Shown: one piece after another, positions 27,366 through 36,035 of the stretch
Position numbering within the stretch: position 1 is the stretch's first letter
How the letters are laid out: every line of letters starts with the position of its first letter
NCBI GenBank assembly: GCA_002389045.1
Contig: DGNS01000009.1
Coordinates: 152,986-216,985 of the forward strand
DNA length: 64,000 nt
Source: Thiotrichaceae bacterium UBA4486
GTDB taxonomy: Bacteria; Pseudomonadota; Gammaproteobacteria; Eutrophobiales; Eutrophobiaceae
Direction: 5' to 3'
Program-made: the position numbers and the translations under genes
The notes under the pieces: generated by a model
Told to the model about the DNA's origin: nothing
Seen by the model: the letters and a program-made list of their open reading frames with translations, nothing else
Databases searched by the model: none

Positions 27366-28778
27366 ATGAAATTTTCTGCTGCATCGTCCTCGTGTTTGAA
27401 TTACATACTGCTGTTTTCTCTTTGTCTCGTCTCCACACGGGTGCTGGCGGAGCCCAATGTCGTCGGAACCTTCAGCGGTACGCTGACAGGACAGCGGGAT
27501 GCCTGTTTCACCACGCCATCGCCATCGACCAATTCGGTCACACTGAACATCAGCACACAGAACGGCGGCTCGTTCAGTGGCACCTTTACGGTATCCGGTT
27601 TGAACAGTGGCGGCACGGTCAGCGGCAGCATCGACAATTCCGGTATCATGTCCGGAAGTTTCGGCGGCAGCGGTATTTCAGGCGGTTCCTTCAGTGGCAG
27701 CTTCGATGGATCCAGCCTGACTATCGCCGGCCTGAATTTTACGGTCGAGGACCTGTCAATGAACTGCTTCGACCTGGGCGGCGTTTTGAATTTCACTGCC
27801 TCGGGAGCGGTCATCGTGCCGGAAACCGCGCCGGGTACCGAACTGAAAGACAGTGCGGTAATCCGTACCGAGATCCATTCGATTGAAAGTCCGCTGCACA
27901 ACCATCTGCAAAAAACCCTGCATGGTCGCGCCACGGGTGGGCAACTGAACGAATCCGGATTTTTACTGGAGGGTGAAAGCGGTCTGAATGCCGGTAGCAC
28001 GGGGCTTACGGGTCTGGGCACGTGGCTCAGTTACAACTACACGGAAAGCGAAAACGAATTTTTCCGGACCGCCTTCGAGCATGAACGCCATACACTGGTT
28101 GGCGGTGTCGATGTATCTCCCGGACAACGTTTTGTTGCCGGCCTTGCATTTGCCCTTGAGACTTCTGACACCGATACGACATTCAACCGGGGCGAACTGG
28201 AAAGCGATGGTTTTACACTGGCACCGTATCTGGGTGTACTGTTATCGGATAACTGGAGTCTGGACACCAGTTTCGGCCGTTCCTGGGTCAGTAACGATCA
28301 GTTCCGCACGGATCCCGTCACCGGTGCCCGCATCAGCAGTGATCCGGACAGCAGCCGCTTTTATATATCGGCCAATCTCAACGGCATGACTGTCATTGAC
28401 CAATGGATCCTTGGCGGACGTATCGGTTACCTGTTTGCACGCAGCAAAACGGAAGCTTTCACGGAAAGTGACGGCACGATAATAGCTGATCGTGTGAACA
28501 AATTCGGGCAATTTCGCATTGGTGGAGATATCGCCTACAGTTTTCAAAACTGGGAACCTTATGTTTCCGCCATCTATGAATACGATTTCCAGGAAGATAA
28601 AATTCGGCTCTCAGCCGGTCCTCAGCCGGACAATGACCGGGATGATATTTTCTTCAGCACCGGTCTGCGCTATTACAGTGACTTCGGACTTACGGCCAGT
28701 ATCGAATACGCCAGCCGTTACCTGCGCGAGGACTTCGAGGAGGATTCCTTTACCCTGACAGTGCGATACGATTATTGA
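27366..28778 (+). CDS. Autotransporter-type barrel protein, tandem paralog
   Basis: A 470-residue secreted protein closely similar to the upstream gene over most of its length: signal peptide, N-terminal glycine/serine-rich beta domain with GSFSG words (GSFSGTFTV, GGSFSGSFDG), linker VESPLHNHLQKTLHGRATG-like, barrel and final TVRYDY. It arose by gene duplication. The N-terminal domains differ more than the barrels, which fits a surface-facing variable part. Its end overlaps the convergent Lon-N gene by 7 bases. Confidence 0.82.
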   Translation: MKFSAASSSCLNYILLFSLCLVSTRVLAEPNVVGTFSGTLTGQRDACFTTPSPSTNSVTLNISTQNGGSFSGTFTVSGLNSGGTVSGSIDNSGIMSGSFGGSGISGGSFSGSFDGSSLTIAGLNFTVEDLSMNCFDLGGVLNFTASGAVIVPETAPGTELKDSAVIRTEIHSIESPLHNHLQKTLHGRATGGQLNESGFLLEGESGLNAGSTGLTGLGTWLSYNYTESENEFFRTAFEHERHTLVGGVDVSPGQRFVAGLAFALETSDTDTTFNRGELESDGFTLAPYLGVLLSDNWSLDTSFGRSWVSNDQFRTDPVTGARISSDPDSSRFYISANLNGMTVIDQWILGGRIGYLFARSKTEAFTESDGTIIADRVNKFGQFRIGGDIAYSFQNWEPYVSAIYEYDFQEDKIRLSAGPQPDNDRDDIFFSTGLRYYSDFGLTASIEYASRYLREDFEEDSFTLTVRYDY

Positions 28779-29356
28779 TCGAGTTCCATGCGTGCAATTG
28801 TATTTTGCAGGTGATCCAGTCTTTGCACCGGATCATCCATCTCCAGTAATCGTTGACGTTCCCCGGTACCGATCGGCAGAATTTCTGCCAGCCGGGATCC
28901 CACCCAGTACGGCTCCTCGAAACGTCGGTGCTGATGCGCAGTATCCAGTCCGAATTTTTCCAGGATTTCCCTTAACATCTTTGCCAGCAGTTCATACTCA
29001 ACCGGGAATTCAGGATTATCCATCTGCCCGAGCACGGTAAGATCGGCGCGTAAAAGCCGGTTTGCGCTGACACTGCTGTTCATGACACGAAATCGACGAT
29101 CCCCGGTTACGACTATTTCCAGCAATCCGTCTTCATTGCTCTGGAAATCCACGATCCTGGCAAGCGTTCCGATGTTATGTACTTGCGTGACTTCACCGGC
29201 TTCCCTGCCCTGCCTGATCAATACCACACCAAATTCGCTTCCGGCTTTCAGGCATTCACTGATCATATCCAGGTAACGTGGTTCAAAAATGCGCAGGGGT
29301 AATACACCGTCCGGGAAGAGCACGGCATTCAGCGGGAATAATGGAATGCTTTTCAA
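28772..29356 (-). CDS. Lon-N (LON substrate-binding) domain protein
   Basis: A 194-residue cytoplasmic protein equal to the N-terminal domain of Lon protease, without ATPase or protease parts (PF02190 type). Starts with IPLFPLNAVLFPDGVLPLRIFEPRY, the family hallmark, then GVVLIRQG. Role uncertain, possibly adaptor or regulatory. The start overlaps the mpl stop by 4 bases (ATGA), so it is coupled to that gene. Confidence 0.9.
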   Translation of the reverse strand: MKSIPLFPLNAVLFPDGVLPLRIFEPRYLDMISECLKAGSEFGVVLIRQGREAGEVTQVHNIGTLARIVDFQSNEDGLLEIVVTGDRRFRVMNSSVSANRLLRADLTVLGQMDNPEFPVEYELLAKMLREILEKFGLDTAHQHRRFEEPYWVGSRLAEILPIGTGERQRLLEMDDPVQRLDHLQNTIARMELDQ

Positions 29357-30711
29357 ACTCCCTTCAACCGCTGTAAAAGCCGTTGATGGATACTCTCAAA
29401 ACCACCATTGCTCATAATGACAATGTGGTCGCCCGGTTCACAGTTTTGCATCAGTGCAGTGATAATGTCATCTGTCGATGTAAAAACCCGGCGCCTGTTT
29501 CCGTTTGCGGATATAGAATCAGCGATGTTCCATTTTACTTCCGCAGATTGAAAAATATAACAGAAATCAGCCGGGTCCAGTGCCGGCCCCAACGTTCGAC
29601 TGTGAACTCCGGCCTTCATGGTATTGGATCGCGGTTCCAGAACAATATGTATTCGCTGTTTACCCACCTTGTTACGCAACGCCACCAGGGTCGTATGGAT
29701 AGCTGTAGGGTGATGGGCAAAATCATCATAGACAATAATCCCGTTAACTTCACCGAGTCTCTCAAGACGACGTTTTACGTTTCTGAATTTTTCCAGGGCC
29801 GCGATGCTGACCTGTGCCGACACACCGACATGGGCGGCAGCAGCAATGGCAGCCAGGGCATTTTCCGCGTTGTGTTCACCGATAAGCGACCACTTCACCG
29901 TGCCGGCATCAATTTTGTCATGAACAACGGAAAACCCCGAATAGTCAGGCGTATGCTTGCCGACGCACCAGTCACCAGCCACAGCGGAAAAGGTTTGTGA
30001 TTCCGACCAGAAACCACCGCTGAGTAAATCGGTGATGTTGTCATTCCCCTCATGATAAATCACGCGACCATTGCCGGGAACAATACGTAACAGATAGCGA
30101 AACTGCATCTTGATCGACTCGAGATCGGGAAAGATATCGGCATGATCGAATTCCAGGTTGTTTATCACCAGGGTGTCGGGGCAATAGTGGATAAACTTGG
30201 ATCGCTTGTCGAAAAATGCGGTGTCATATTCATCCGCTTCGACTACGAAATAATCGCCCTGCCCTGTACGCGCAGAAGTATTAAAATTTTCAGCTACACC
30301 ACCAATCAGAAATCCCGGGCTCAACCCGGCATACTCGAGGATCCAGGCCAACATGCTGGTCGTCGTGGTTTTACCATGTGTACCGGATACCGCCAGCACA
30401 TGATGCTGTTTCAGAACATGTTCGCTCAACCACTGCGGGCCGGAGGTAAACGGCATTTTTGTGTTCAGCATATATTCTACAACATCATTGCCGCGTGACA
30501 TCGTATTACCAACAATCACGATATCGGGAACAGGTTGCAGGTGTTCAACCCGGTAACCGTTTTTTACATTGATACCCTGTTTATCCAGCAGTGTGCTCAT
30601 GGGAGGATAAATGTTGCTGTCCGAACCTGTGACTTCATGGCCCAGAGCCCTGGCTATCAGGGCGATACCGCCCATGAATGTCCCGCAAATACCCAGGATA
30701 TGGATTCTCAT
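29353..30711 (-). CDS. mpl: UDP-MurNAc:L-Ala-gamma-D-Glu-meso-DAP ligase
   Basis: A 452-residue Mur-ligase of the peptidoglycan recycling pathway; it joins the recovered tripeptide to UDP-MurNAc using ATP. The N-terminal Rossmann part begins RIHILGICGTFMGGIALIARALGH; the ATP loop is SGTHGKTTTTSML near residue 108; ligase signatures are EADEYDTAFFDKRSKF, NLEFDHADIFPD and EHNAENALAAIAAA. DFAHHPTAI is typical of Mpl rather than MurC. Lies in a three-gene leftward unit with 4-base overlaps on both sides. Confidence 0.95.
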   Translation of the reverse strand: MRIHILGICGTFMGGIALIARALGHEVTGSDSNIYPPMSTLLDKQGINVKNGYRVEHLQPVPDIVIVGNTMSRGNDVVEYMLNTKMPFTSGPQWLSEHVLKQHHVLAVSGTHGKTTTTSMLAWILEYAGLSPGFLIGGVAENFNTSARTGQGDYFVVEADEYDTAFFDKRSKFIHYCPDTLVINNLEFDHADIFPDLESIKMQFRYLLRIVPGNGRVIYHEGNDNITDLLSGGFWSESQTFSAVAGDWCVGKHTPDYSGFSVVHDKIDAGTVKWSLIGEHNAENALAAIAAAAHVGVSAQVSIAALEKFRNVKRRLERLGEVNGIIVYDDFAHHPTAIHTTLVALRNKVGKQRIHIVLEPRSNTMKAGVHSRTLGPALDPADFCYIFQSAEVKWNIADSISANGNRRRVFTSTDDIITALMQNCEPGDHIVIMSNGGFESIHQRLLQRLKGV

Positions 30712-31238
30712 GCAGTCCCCTGAATCTGTAACAAGGTGCCGATCACCATAAACGACAGCAGGTTATAAACGAATGCAAAAATAAATCCTGCATTAAATGG
30801 CAGCTCCAGGGCATGCCTGAGAATGTGAGCATGCACGCACAGACTCCAGGCAAAAAGAAACAACATCAAAAATGCCAGTAACATATAGAGACTGCCATCC
30901 TGGTAATGAACAAGCCCCAGCGAAACCGGAACTGCGAACAGGGTCAGGATGATTCCACTACCGGCCATTGCGGTAACAGTTTGCGACCAGCGTTGCGGAT
31001 AATTGAACATTTTCAGAACCAGATAAACAAAAAAGACCAGGAACAGGATATCCAGAATACCAATGATGGAACTGCGGAAAAATGTTTCGTGAATACTGTT
31101 ATGCAAACTGCCTGTCAAAAGATAAACGGGGACTATAATAGCCAAAAACGCATCCGAAGCCGGCAGATCCTGTGGATTACGTTTGAAACAGGTCAACAGA
31201 AAAAAATGCCGGAGCAACAAAGCGGCATATTTCAGCAT
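30708..31238 (-). CDS. Predicted multi-pass membrane protein
   Basis: A 176-residue hydrophobic protein of unknown family. About five membrane segments are seen, near residues 28-42, 58-75, 88-110, 115-135 and 148-170. The N-terminal FKRNPQDLPASDAFLAIIVPVYLL looks similar to small Yip1-like bacterial membrane proteins, but this is weak. Its stop overlaps the mpl start, so it is the first gene of an mpl operon. A role in envelope function is only inferred from context. Confidence 0.65.
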   Translation of the reverse strand: MLKYAALLLRHFFLLTCFKRNPQDLPASDAFLAIIVPVYLLTGSLHNSIHETFFRSSIIGILDILFLVFFVYLVLKMFNYPQRWSQTVTAMAGSGIILTLFAVPVSLGLVHYQDGSLYMLLAFLMLFLFAWSLCVHAHILRHALELPFNAGFIFAFVYNLLSFMVIGTLLQIQGTA

Positions 31239-31309
31239 CAGCAGAACACCATAATAATGGTGCCGGGGTTATGGTAATATGCGCTCACACTCAACAGTCC
31301 GATCATATA

Positions 31310-31374
31310 ATAGTTATTCTCTATCACTTTAATAAAATTTATTGTTTTATACAAAGATTTCAAACGACTATAAT
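31310..31374 (+). promoter_or_regulatory. OxyR-like site and dps promoter
   Basis: ATAG-N7-CTAT at 31310-31324 followed after 7 bases by ATAA-N7-TGTT (31332-31346) resembles the OxyR four-box pattern ATAG-N7-CTAT-N7-ATAG-N7-CTAT: the first two boxes are exact, the third differs at one base, the fourth is poor. A TATAAT at 31369-31374 follows, with no good -35 box, as expected for an activator-dependent promoter. Confidence 0.55.
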
Positions 31375-31410
31375 GAGGCCTATGGTAGTTCATAATAGAG
31401 GAGAAAATCC

Positions 31411-31878
31411 ATGCAAGTAGATATCGGAATCACGGAACCCCAGCGCAAAAAAATAGCAGACGGCCTGTCCAGACTTCTGGCAGACAGTTATACGCTGTAT
31501 TTGAAAACTCATAATTTTCACTGGAACGTTACCGGGCCCATGTTTTCCACGCTGCATACCCTGTTTGAACAACACTATACCGAACTGGCACTGGCCGTCG
31601 ACGAGATCGCAGAACGTATCCGGGCACTGGATTGCCCCGCTCCCGGTTCCTATAAACAGTTTTCGGAACTTTCAGCTATCAGGGAGGAAACCGGCACACC
31701 TGCTGCAGAGGATATGGTTCGACAACTGGTTGAAGGTCAGGAAACAGTGGTCAGGACAGCGCGGAGCATCTTTCCCTCGGTAGAGGAAGCCAACGATGAA
31801 CCCACGGCAGACCTGCTGACACAACGAATGCAGGTACATGAAAAAAATGCCTGGATGTTACGCAGCCTGTTGCAGTAG
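31411..31878 (+). CDS. dps: Dps-family DNA-binding ferritin-like protein
   Basis: A 155-residue member of the Dps family: a dodecamer that oxidises and stores iron and shields DNA under oxidative stress. The inter-subunit ferroxidase ligands lie in NFHWNVTGPMFSTLHTLFEQHY and AVDEIAERIRALD (His, Asp, Glu), near residues 35-75. The lysine-rich N-terminal tail of E. coli Dps is absent, so DNA binding may be weak. RBS GAGGAG lies 8 bases before ATG 31411. An OxyR-like site precedes it. A long hairpin follows. Confidence 0.93.
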   Translation: MQVDIGITEPQRKKIADGLSRLLADSYTLYLKTHNFHWNVTGPMFSTLHTLFEQHYTELALAVDEIAERIRALDCPAPGSYKQFSELSAIREETGTPAAEDMVRQLVEGQETVVRTARSIFPSVEEANDEPTADLLTQRMQVHEKNAWMLRSLLQ

Positions 31879-31897
31879 GTGGCATCGACATTAATTG

Positions 31898-31930
31898 GAA
31901 CAAAGACAGGCAGTAAACCTGTCTTTGTTC
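31898..31930. terminator. Bidirectional hairpin terminator
   Basis: Arms GAACAAAGACAGG (31898-31910) and CCTGTCTTTGTTC (31918-31930) pair perfectly over 13 bases around a 7-base loop, between the convergent dps and nspC-like genes. The T content on either side is modest. Confidence 0.75.
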
Positions 31931-31956
31931 AATGGCGTTGCGTCCTGACAAGACCT

Positions 31957-33102
31957 TCAGGTCAAACGCCGCCGGTAGTCTTCGTAGCCCTGCTCATTGA
32001 TGAGCTCCAGCCCCATTGATTTGCTGTGTAAATACACAGGGGGGATATTGAAACCATTAAACATGCTGGCCTTGACAAACATATAGGCGCCCATATCCCT
32101 GAAAATGATTCTGTCTCCCAGTTCCAGCGGATGCTCGAACCGGTAATCACCGAACAGATCGCCACTCAGGCAGGTCATACCGGCGAGACGGTAAATGTAC
32201 TCCCCGTCATTGCACTCCGGATATATTTCCGGGCGATACTGAAACTCGAAGACTTCCGGCACGTGGTTAACCGAGCAATCCAGAATGGCAATGTCCCTGT
32301 CTCCACTTCTGAAGATATCCACCACCGAGGCAACCAGGTATCCCGTATCACCGACAATCGCCTTGCCGGGTTCGAAATAAACCCGCTCTACCCCGGCTTC
32401 TTCCAGCAGTATGACTGCGTCAGTCAGCCACTGCATATCACAGTGTTCATTAAACAGGTAACCACCGCCGATATTGATCCATTCCATGCGGCGTATCAAA
32501 TTACCGCACGAGTCCAGCAACAACCGGCAGGTTTCGACCAGCTGGCTGAATTCCCTGGATTCACAATTGTTATGAAATTGCAGCCCGTTAAGACCAGCCA
32601 GACTCCGGCTGTCATTTTTTAGCAGTCGTATGATTTGATCCAGCGGCACGCCCAGTTTGGAATTTTTCCGACAGGGATCAAAACGCGAATCATTAACATA
32701 ATCCGTCATGGGATTAATGCGTAATCCACACTCAATCCGGTCCTTCAACATCGAACCATGACGTTGCCATTGTTCCAGGGAATTGATGTTGATAGCATTA
32801 CAATACATAGACAGTTCTTCGATCTGTTCCGGGAGGACGACTACTGTGCTCAGATGCACTTCACCACGATCACCCAGGACTTTCCTGGCATGTCTGGATT
32901 CAAATAATGAACTCGTTGCCAGTCCCTGCAGTCTGTTGGCGATAGATTCAAGGAGTGTTGAAAAAGATGCCGATTTGATGGAATAAAGGATCCGCAGAGA
33001 GCGCTGGTCGGCAACTTCCCTGAGCAGATTCACCCGGGCATTGATACTATCCAGATCGTATACAAAGGCAGGCGTAGAAATATCCAGATTTTGCAATTGC
33101 AT
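31957..33102 (-). CDS. nspC: Carboxynorspermidine decarboxylase-like PLP enzyme
   Basis: A 381-residue fold-III (alanine racemase-like) PLP decarboxylase. PLP-binding lysine is K43 (YSIKSAS), the HNNCES segment is near residue 177, the phosphate-binding glycines are in NIGGGYLF near 210, and the catalytic cysteine is C311 in MTCLSGDLFGDY. These fit NspC, which makes norspermidine or spermidine from the carboxy form. The usual partner, carboxynorspermidine synthase/dehydrogenase, is not next to it, so the substrate is not certain; a related fold-III decarboxylase remains possible. Confidence 0.75.
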   Translation of the reverse strand: MQLQNLDISTPAFVYDLDSINARVNLLREVADQRSLRILYSIKSASFSTLLESIANRLQGLATSSLFESRHARKVLGDRGEVHLSTVVVLPEQIEELSMYCNAININSLEQWQRHGSMLKDRIECGLRINPMTDYVNDSRFDPCRKNSKLGVPLDQIIRLLKNDSRSLAGLNGLQFHNNCESREFSQLVETCRLLLDSCGNLIRRMEWINIGGGYLFNEHCDMQWLTDAVILLEEAGVERVYFEPGKAIVGDTGYLVASVVDIFRSGDRDIAILDCSVNHVPEVFEFQYRPEIYPECNDGEYIYRLAGMTCLSGDLFGDYRFEHPLELGDRIIFRDMGAYMFVKASMFNGFNIPPVYLHSKSMGLELINEQGYEDYRRRLT

Positions 33103-33222
33103 TGAAATTTCCCGAACAGCTCGATATGTAAGATGACAAATTACGGAAGCGACCCCTGAAATGATGCGCTATTAAATACACATTTCGTTATAATTACAAT
33201 CACCTGTATACGGGAAAATCTG

Positions 33223-33645
33223 ATGAAACTGGAACCGGTTATTATCTCAATCATAATGACAATACTGCCATTGTCTGTCATCCGTGCGGATGAATTCAGG
33301 ACCCCTGCTGACATGACCGGAGACGACTGGGAACTGGTCAATATAGCCCATGGTGACTATTCTGCGTGCCTGCAGGAAAAAACGGTCCTTTACAGTTCAA
33401 CCTCCGATGATCCCAGGCTGATCTCTGACCGTGTCCTGGACGAATGCAGCGCTATCCTCGTACAACTGGACACTGATATGGGTGAGCGCAACATCAACCC
33501 GCATTTTACGCAACGATACATCTACAACATGAAGAACCGGGAAGCACAGGTGATGCTCAGGAGCCTGATGGTGATGATTGCAAATCGTCAGCAGCAGGCC
33601 GGGGCAGACAGTGAAGAGAAAGCGGCCGGGTTAAAGTCAAACTAG
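33223..33645 (+). CDS. Small secreted protein, unknown function
   Basis: A 140-residue protein of no recognised family. An N-terminal signal peptide (PVIISIIMTILPLSVIRA) ends near residue 22. The mature part has two cysteines (ACLQEK and DECSAIL) about 26 residues apart that could form a disulfide. It has helical character and ends in a charged tail. Stop overlaps the convergent rppH stop by 4 bases. Start ATG 33223 is 1 of few choices and gives a normal signal peptide. Confidence 0.6.
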   Translation: MKLEPVIISIIMTILPLSVIRADEFRTPADMTGDDWELVNIAHGDYSACLQEKTVLYSSTSDDPRLISDRVLDECSAILVQLDTDMGERNINPHFTQRYIYNMKNREAQVMLRSLMVMIANRQQQAGADSEEKAAGLKSN

Positions 33646-34136
33646 CGCCCGGGCGGCATCATGCTCTTGAGAAACATTTCCAGCTGTTCCAGTGCCTGAA
33701 CATAAACATTGCGCTTGAAATCAACGATATTATTGATCGGGTACCAGTAATCGACCCAGCGCCAGTCATCAAACTCCGGTTTACTGCTGCAGTTGAGTTT
33801 TACCTTGCTGTCATTTGATACCAGCCGCAACAGGTACCAGATTTGCTTCTGGCCGATGCACACAGGAAAACTGTTGGAACGAATGAATCTTTTTGGCAAT
33901 GTATAACGCAACCAGTCCTCCGTGCAGGCCAGTATTTTTACGTCATCCGGCGACAGCCCCACTTCCTCGCGAAGCTCCCTGTACATGGCCTTTTCAGCGG
34001 TTTCATGTTTCTTGATCCCGCCCTGGGGAAACTGCCAGGTATTACTGCCGCCAACCCGGCGGCCCCAGAACAACTGCCCTGTGTCATTACAGAGGATTAT
34101 CCCCACATTTGCACGATAGCCTTCTTTGTCAATCAT
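33642..34136 (-). CDS. rppH: RNA pyrophosphohydrolase
   Basis: A 164-residue Nudix hydrolase that removes pyrophosphate from mRNA 5' ends and so starts decay. The Nudix box is complete: G-x5-E-x7-REL-x-EE-x-GL within GIKKHETAEKAMYRELREEVGL. The typical opening IDKEGYRANVGIILCNDTGQLFWGRR and YTLPKRF are present. Cytoplasmic, single gene; convergent with the small secreted protein. Confidence 0.95.
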   Translation of the reverse strand: MIDKEGYRANVGIILCNDTGQLFWGRRVGGSNTWQFPQGGIKKHETAEKAMYRELREEVGLSPDDVKILACTEDWLRYTLPKRFIRSNSFPVCIGQKQIWYLLRLVSNDSKVKLNCSSKPEFDDWRWVDYWYPINNIVDFKRNVYVQALEQLEMFLKSMMPPGR

Positions 34137-34296
34137 TACAGTTGCATGGTCTTTACATCAATTTCAGTGAGCTGATTTTTTCACAAAATGCGGTAACAGC
34201 GCAATTCGATGACATCATATGATGAATACAGATTTCGTTGCATAATGTAATACCCCGGCATTTTACGTTTATTATCCCCAGAGGAGAGTGTAATCC

Positions 34297-34959
34297 TTGA
34301 AACTTGCATTATTTGATCTGGACAATACCCTGCTGGCTGGAGACAGCGATTATCTCTGGGGTGAATACCTGTGTGAACATAACTACGTGGATGCCGCTGA
34401 ATACCATGCCGGGCACGACCGGTTTTATCGCGATTATCTGGCCGGCAAACTCGATATGGACGCCTTTTTGCAATTCCAGCTTGGCCCGCTGGCGGGAAAA
34501 TCACTGGCTGAACTCGAGGACCGGCGCCGGGCGTATATTGACAGCAAGATCCGGCCGGTCATCCTGGAACGCGGCCGGGAACTGATCCGCCGGCACCGCG
34601 ACGAAGGCCATACACTCATGATTATCACGGCAACCAATCGCTTTCTGACCGCACCCATCGCAAAAATCCTGGAGATCGACAACCTCATTGCCACGGAAAC
34701 CGAGTTGCAGGACGGCCGATTTACCGGCAGGAGTTTCGACGTGCCTTCCTATCGCGAGGGCAAGGTCATGCGCTTGCGGGCGTGGCTACAGCAGCAGGAG
34801 GCCAGTCTTTGTGAAAGCTGGTTCTACAGCGACTCCCACAACGATATCCCGTTGCTTGAATTTTGTGATCATGCCGTGGCCGTGGACCCGGACGACCGGC
34901 TACGCGCTCATGCCGGCGAACATAACTGGCCGATCATCAGCCTGCGGGACAGCCACTAG
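34297..34959 (+). CDS. HAD-IB family phosphatase (SerB-like)
   Basis: A 220-residue haloacid dehalogenase-type hydrolase. Motif I LFDLDNTLLAGDSDYLW has catalytic D7 and D9; motif II (TATNRF) is near 109; motif III/IV lies at FYSDSHNDIPLLE near 186. Resembles the HAD-IB (phosphoserine phosphatase-like, DFO-type) subgroup common in beta/gammaproteobacteria. It starts with TTG at 34297, supported by GAGGAG 12 bases upstream and by the motif position; no nearby ATG fits. Substrate not identified. Confidence 0.88.
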   Translation: MKLALFDLDNTLLAGDSDYLWGEYLCEHNYVDAAEYHAGHDRFYRDYLAGKLDMDAFLQFQLGPLAGKSLAELEDRRRAYIDSKIRPVILERGRELIRRHRDEGHTLMIITATNRFLTAPIAKILEIDNLIATETELQDGRFTGRSFDVPSYREGKVMRLRAWLQQQEASLCESWFYSDSHNDIPLLEFCDHAVAVDPDDRLRAHAGEHNWPIISLRDSH

Positions 34960-35026
34960 CTACAAGCTACAAGAAGAACGCCTCTTTTCACTTGTTGCTA
35001 GTCGCTAGTAGCTTGTTGCTAGTAGC
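34957..35026. repeat. Inverted short-period repeat between convergent genes
   Basis: CTAGCTACAAGCTACAAG at the left is mirrored by CTTGTTGCTAGTCGCTAGTAGC and a second CTTGTTGCTAGTAGC at the right, so the transcript can fold into a long hairpin. It sits between convergent HAD and mdh genes and probably acts as a two-way terminator. Same design as the arrays at 1-240 and 13480-13672 but with different words. Confidence 0.65.
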
Positions 35027-36006
35027 TAAGTCAGGATCGCCGCGACCGCGTCGCGTTCTTCCTCCAGTTCCTTTTGCGTGGCATCCATTTTCGACTGGCT
35101 GAACTCGTCTATCGAAAGCCCCTGAACGATACTGTAGTCACCATCCTTGCAGGTCACCGGGAATGAATACATCAGGCCATCGGGAATACCGTAACTGCCG
35201 TCGCTGGGCACGGCCATGCTGACCCAGTCATCATCGGGCGTTCCCAGCACCCAGTCATGAATGTGATCAATCGCGCCATTGGCTGCAGAGGCGGCACTGG
35301 AAGCGCCACGGGCATCAATGATTTCGGCCCCGCGTTTGGCAACCCGCGGGATATATTCATTGGCATACCAGTCATGATCGACAAGGTCTTTAGCCGGTTT
35401 GCCGGCTACCATGGTATGACTGATGTCCGGATACTGGGTAGTGGAGTGGTTGCCCCAGATGGTCATTCTTTGAATTTCACTGACACCTGTACCGGTTTTG
35501 GCAGCCAGCTGAGCCAGCGCCCGGTTGTGGTCCAGACGGGTCAGGGCAGTGAAGTTGCGGGAATCCAGGTCCGGTGCGCTGAGCATGGCCGTGTGGGCGT
35601 TGGTGTTGGCCGGGTTCCCCACCACAACCACGCGCACGTCACGGCTGGCATGGTCATTCAATGCCTGGCCCTGAATTTTAAAAATACCGCCATTGGCCTC
35701 CAGCAAATCGCTGCGCTCCATACCCGGACCTCGCGGTTTGGCGCCGACCAGCAATGCGAAATTGACGTCCTTGAATGCGACATTGGCATCGTCGGCCAGT
35801 ACAAAATCGCTGACCAGCGGGAATGCACAGTCCTCGATTTCCATGACCACGCCTTCCAGTGCCTTCATCGCCGGTGTGACTTCCAGTAGATGCAGGACCA
35901 CAGGTTGATCAGTGCCAAGCATTTCTCCGGAGGCAATGCGGAAAAGCAGTGAATATCCAATCTGACCGGCCGCACCTGTAACTGCGACCCTTACCGGTTG
36001 CTTCAT
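35026..36006 (-). CDS. mdh: Malate dehydrogenase (type 2)
   Basis: A 326-residue NAD-dependent malate dehydrogenase of the cytosolic-like type (TCA cycle). The nucleotide-binding segment is VAVTGAAGQIGYSLLFRIASGE; VGAKPRGPGMERSDLL carries the substrate-binding arginine; LTRLDHNRA and the catalytic His in IWGNHSTTQYPD follow. Transcribed leftward from 36006. It is separated by 29 bases from the gltA stop and likely co-transcribed with gltA. Confidence 0.96.
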   Translation of the reverse strand: MKQPVRVAVTGAAGQIGYSLLFRIASGEMLGTDQPVVLHLLEVTPAMKALEGVVMEIEDCAFPLVSDFVLADDANVAFKDVNFALLVGAKPRGPGMERSDLLEANGGIFKIQGQALNDHASRDVRVVVVGNPANTNAHTAMLSAPDLDSRNFTALTRLDHNRALAQLAAKTGTGVSEIQRMTIWGNHSTTQYPDISHTMVAGKPAKDLVDHDWYANEYIPRVAKRGAEIIDARGASSAASAANGAIDHIHDWVLGTPDDDWVSMAVPSDGSYGIPDGLMYSFPVTCKDGDYSIVQGLSIDEFSQSKMDATQKELEEERDAVAAILT

Positions 36007-36035
36007 AAAAAATCTCCCGTACTGGTTTGATGGTA

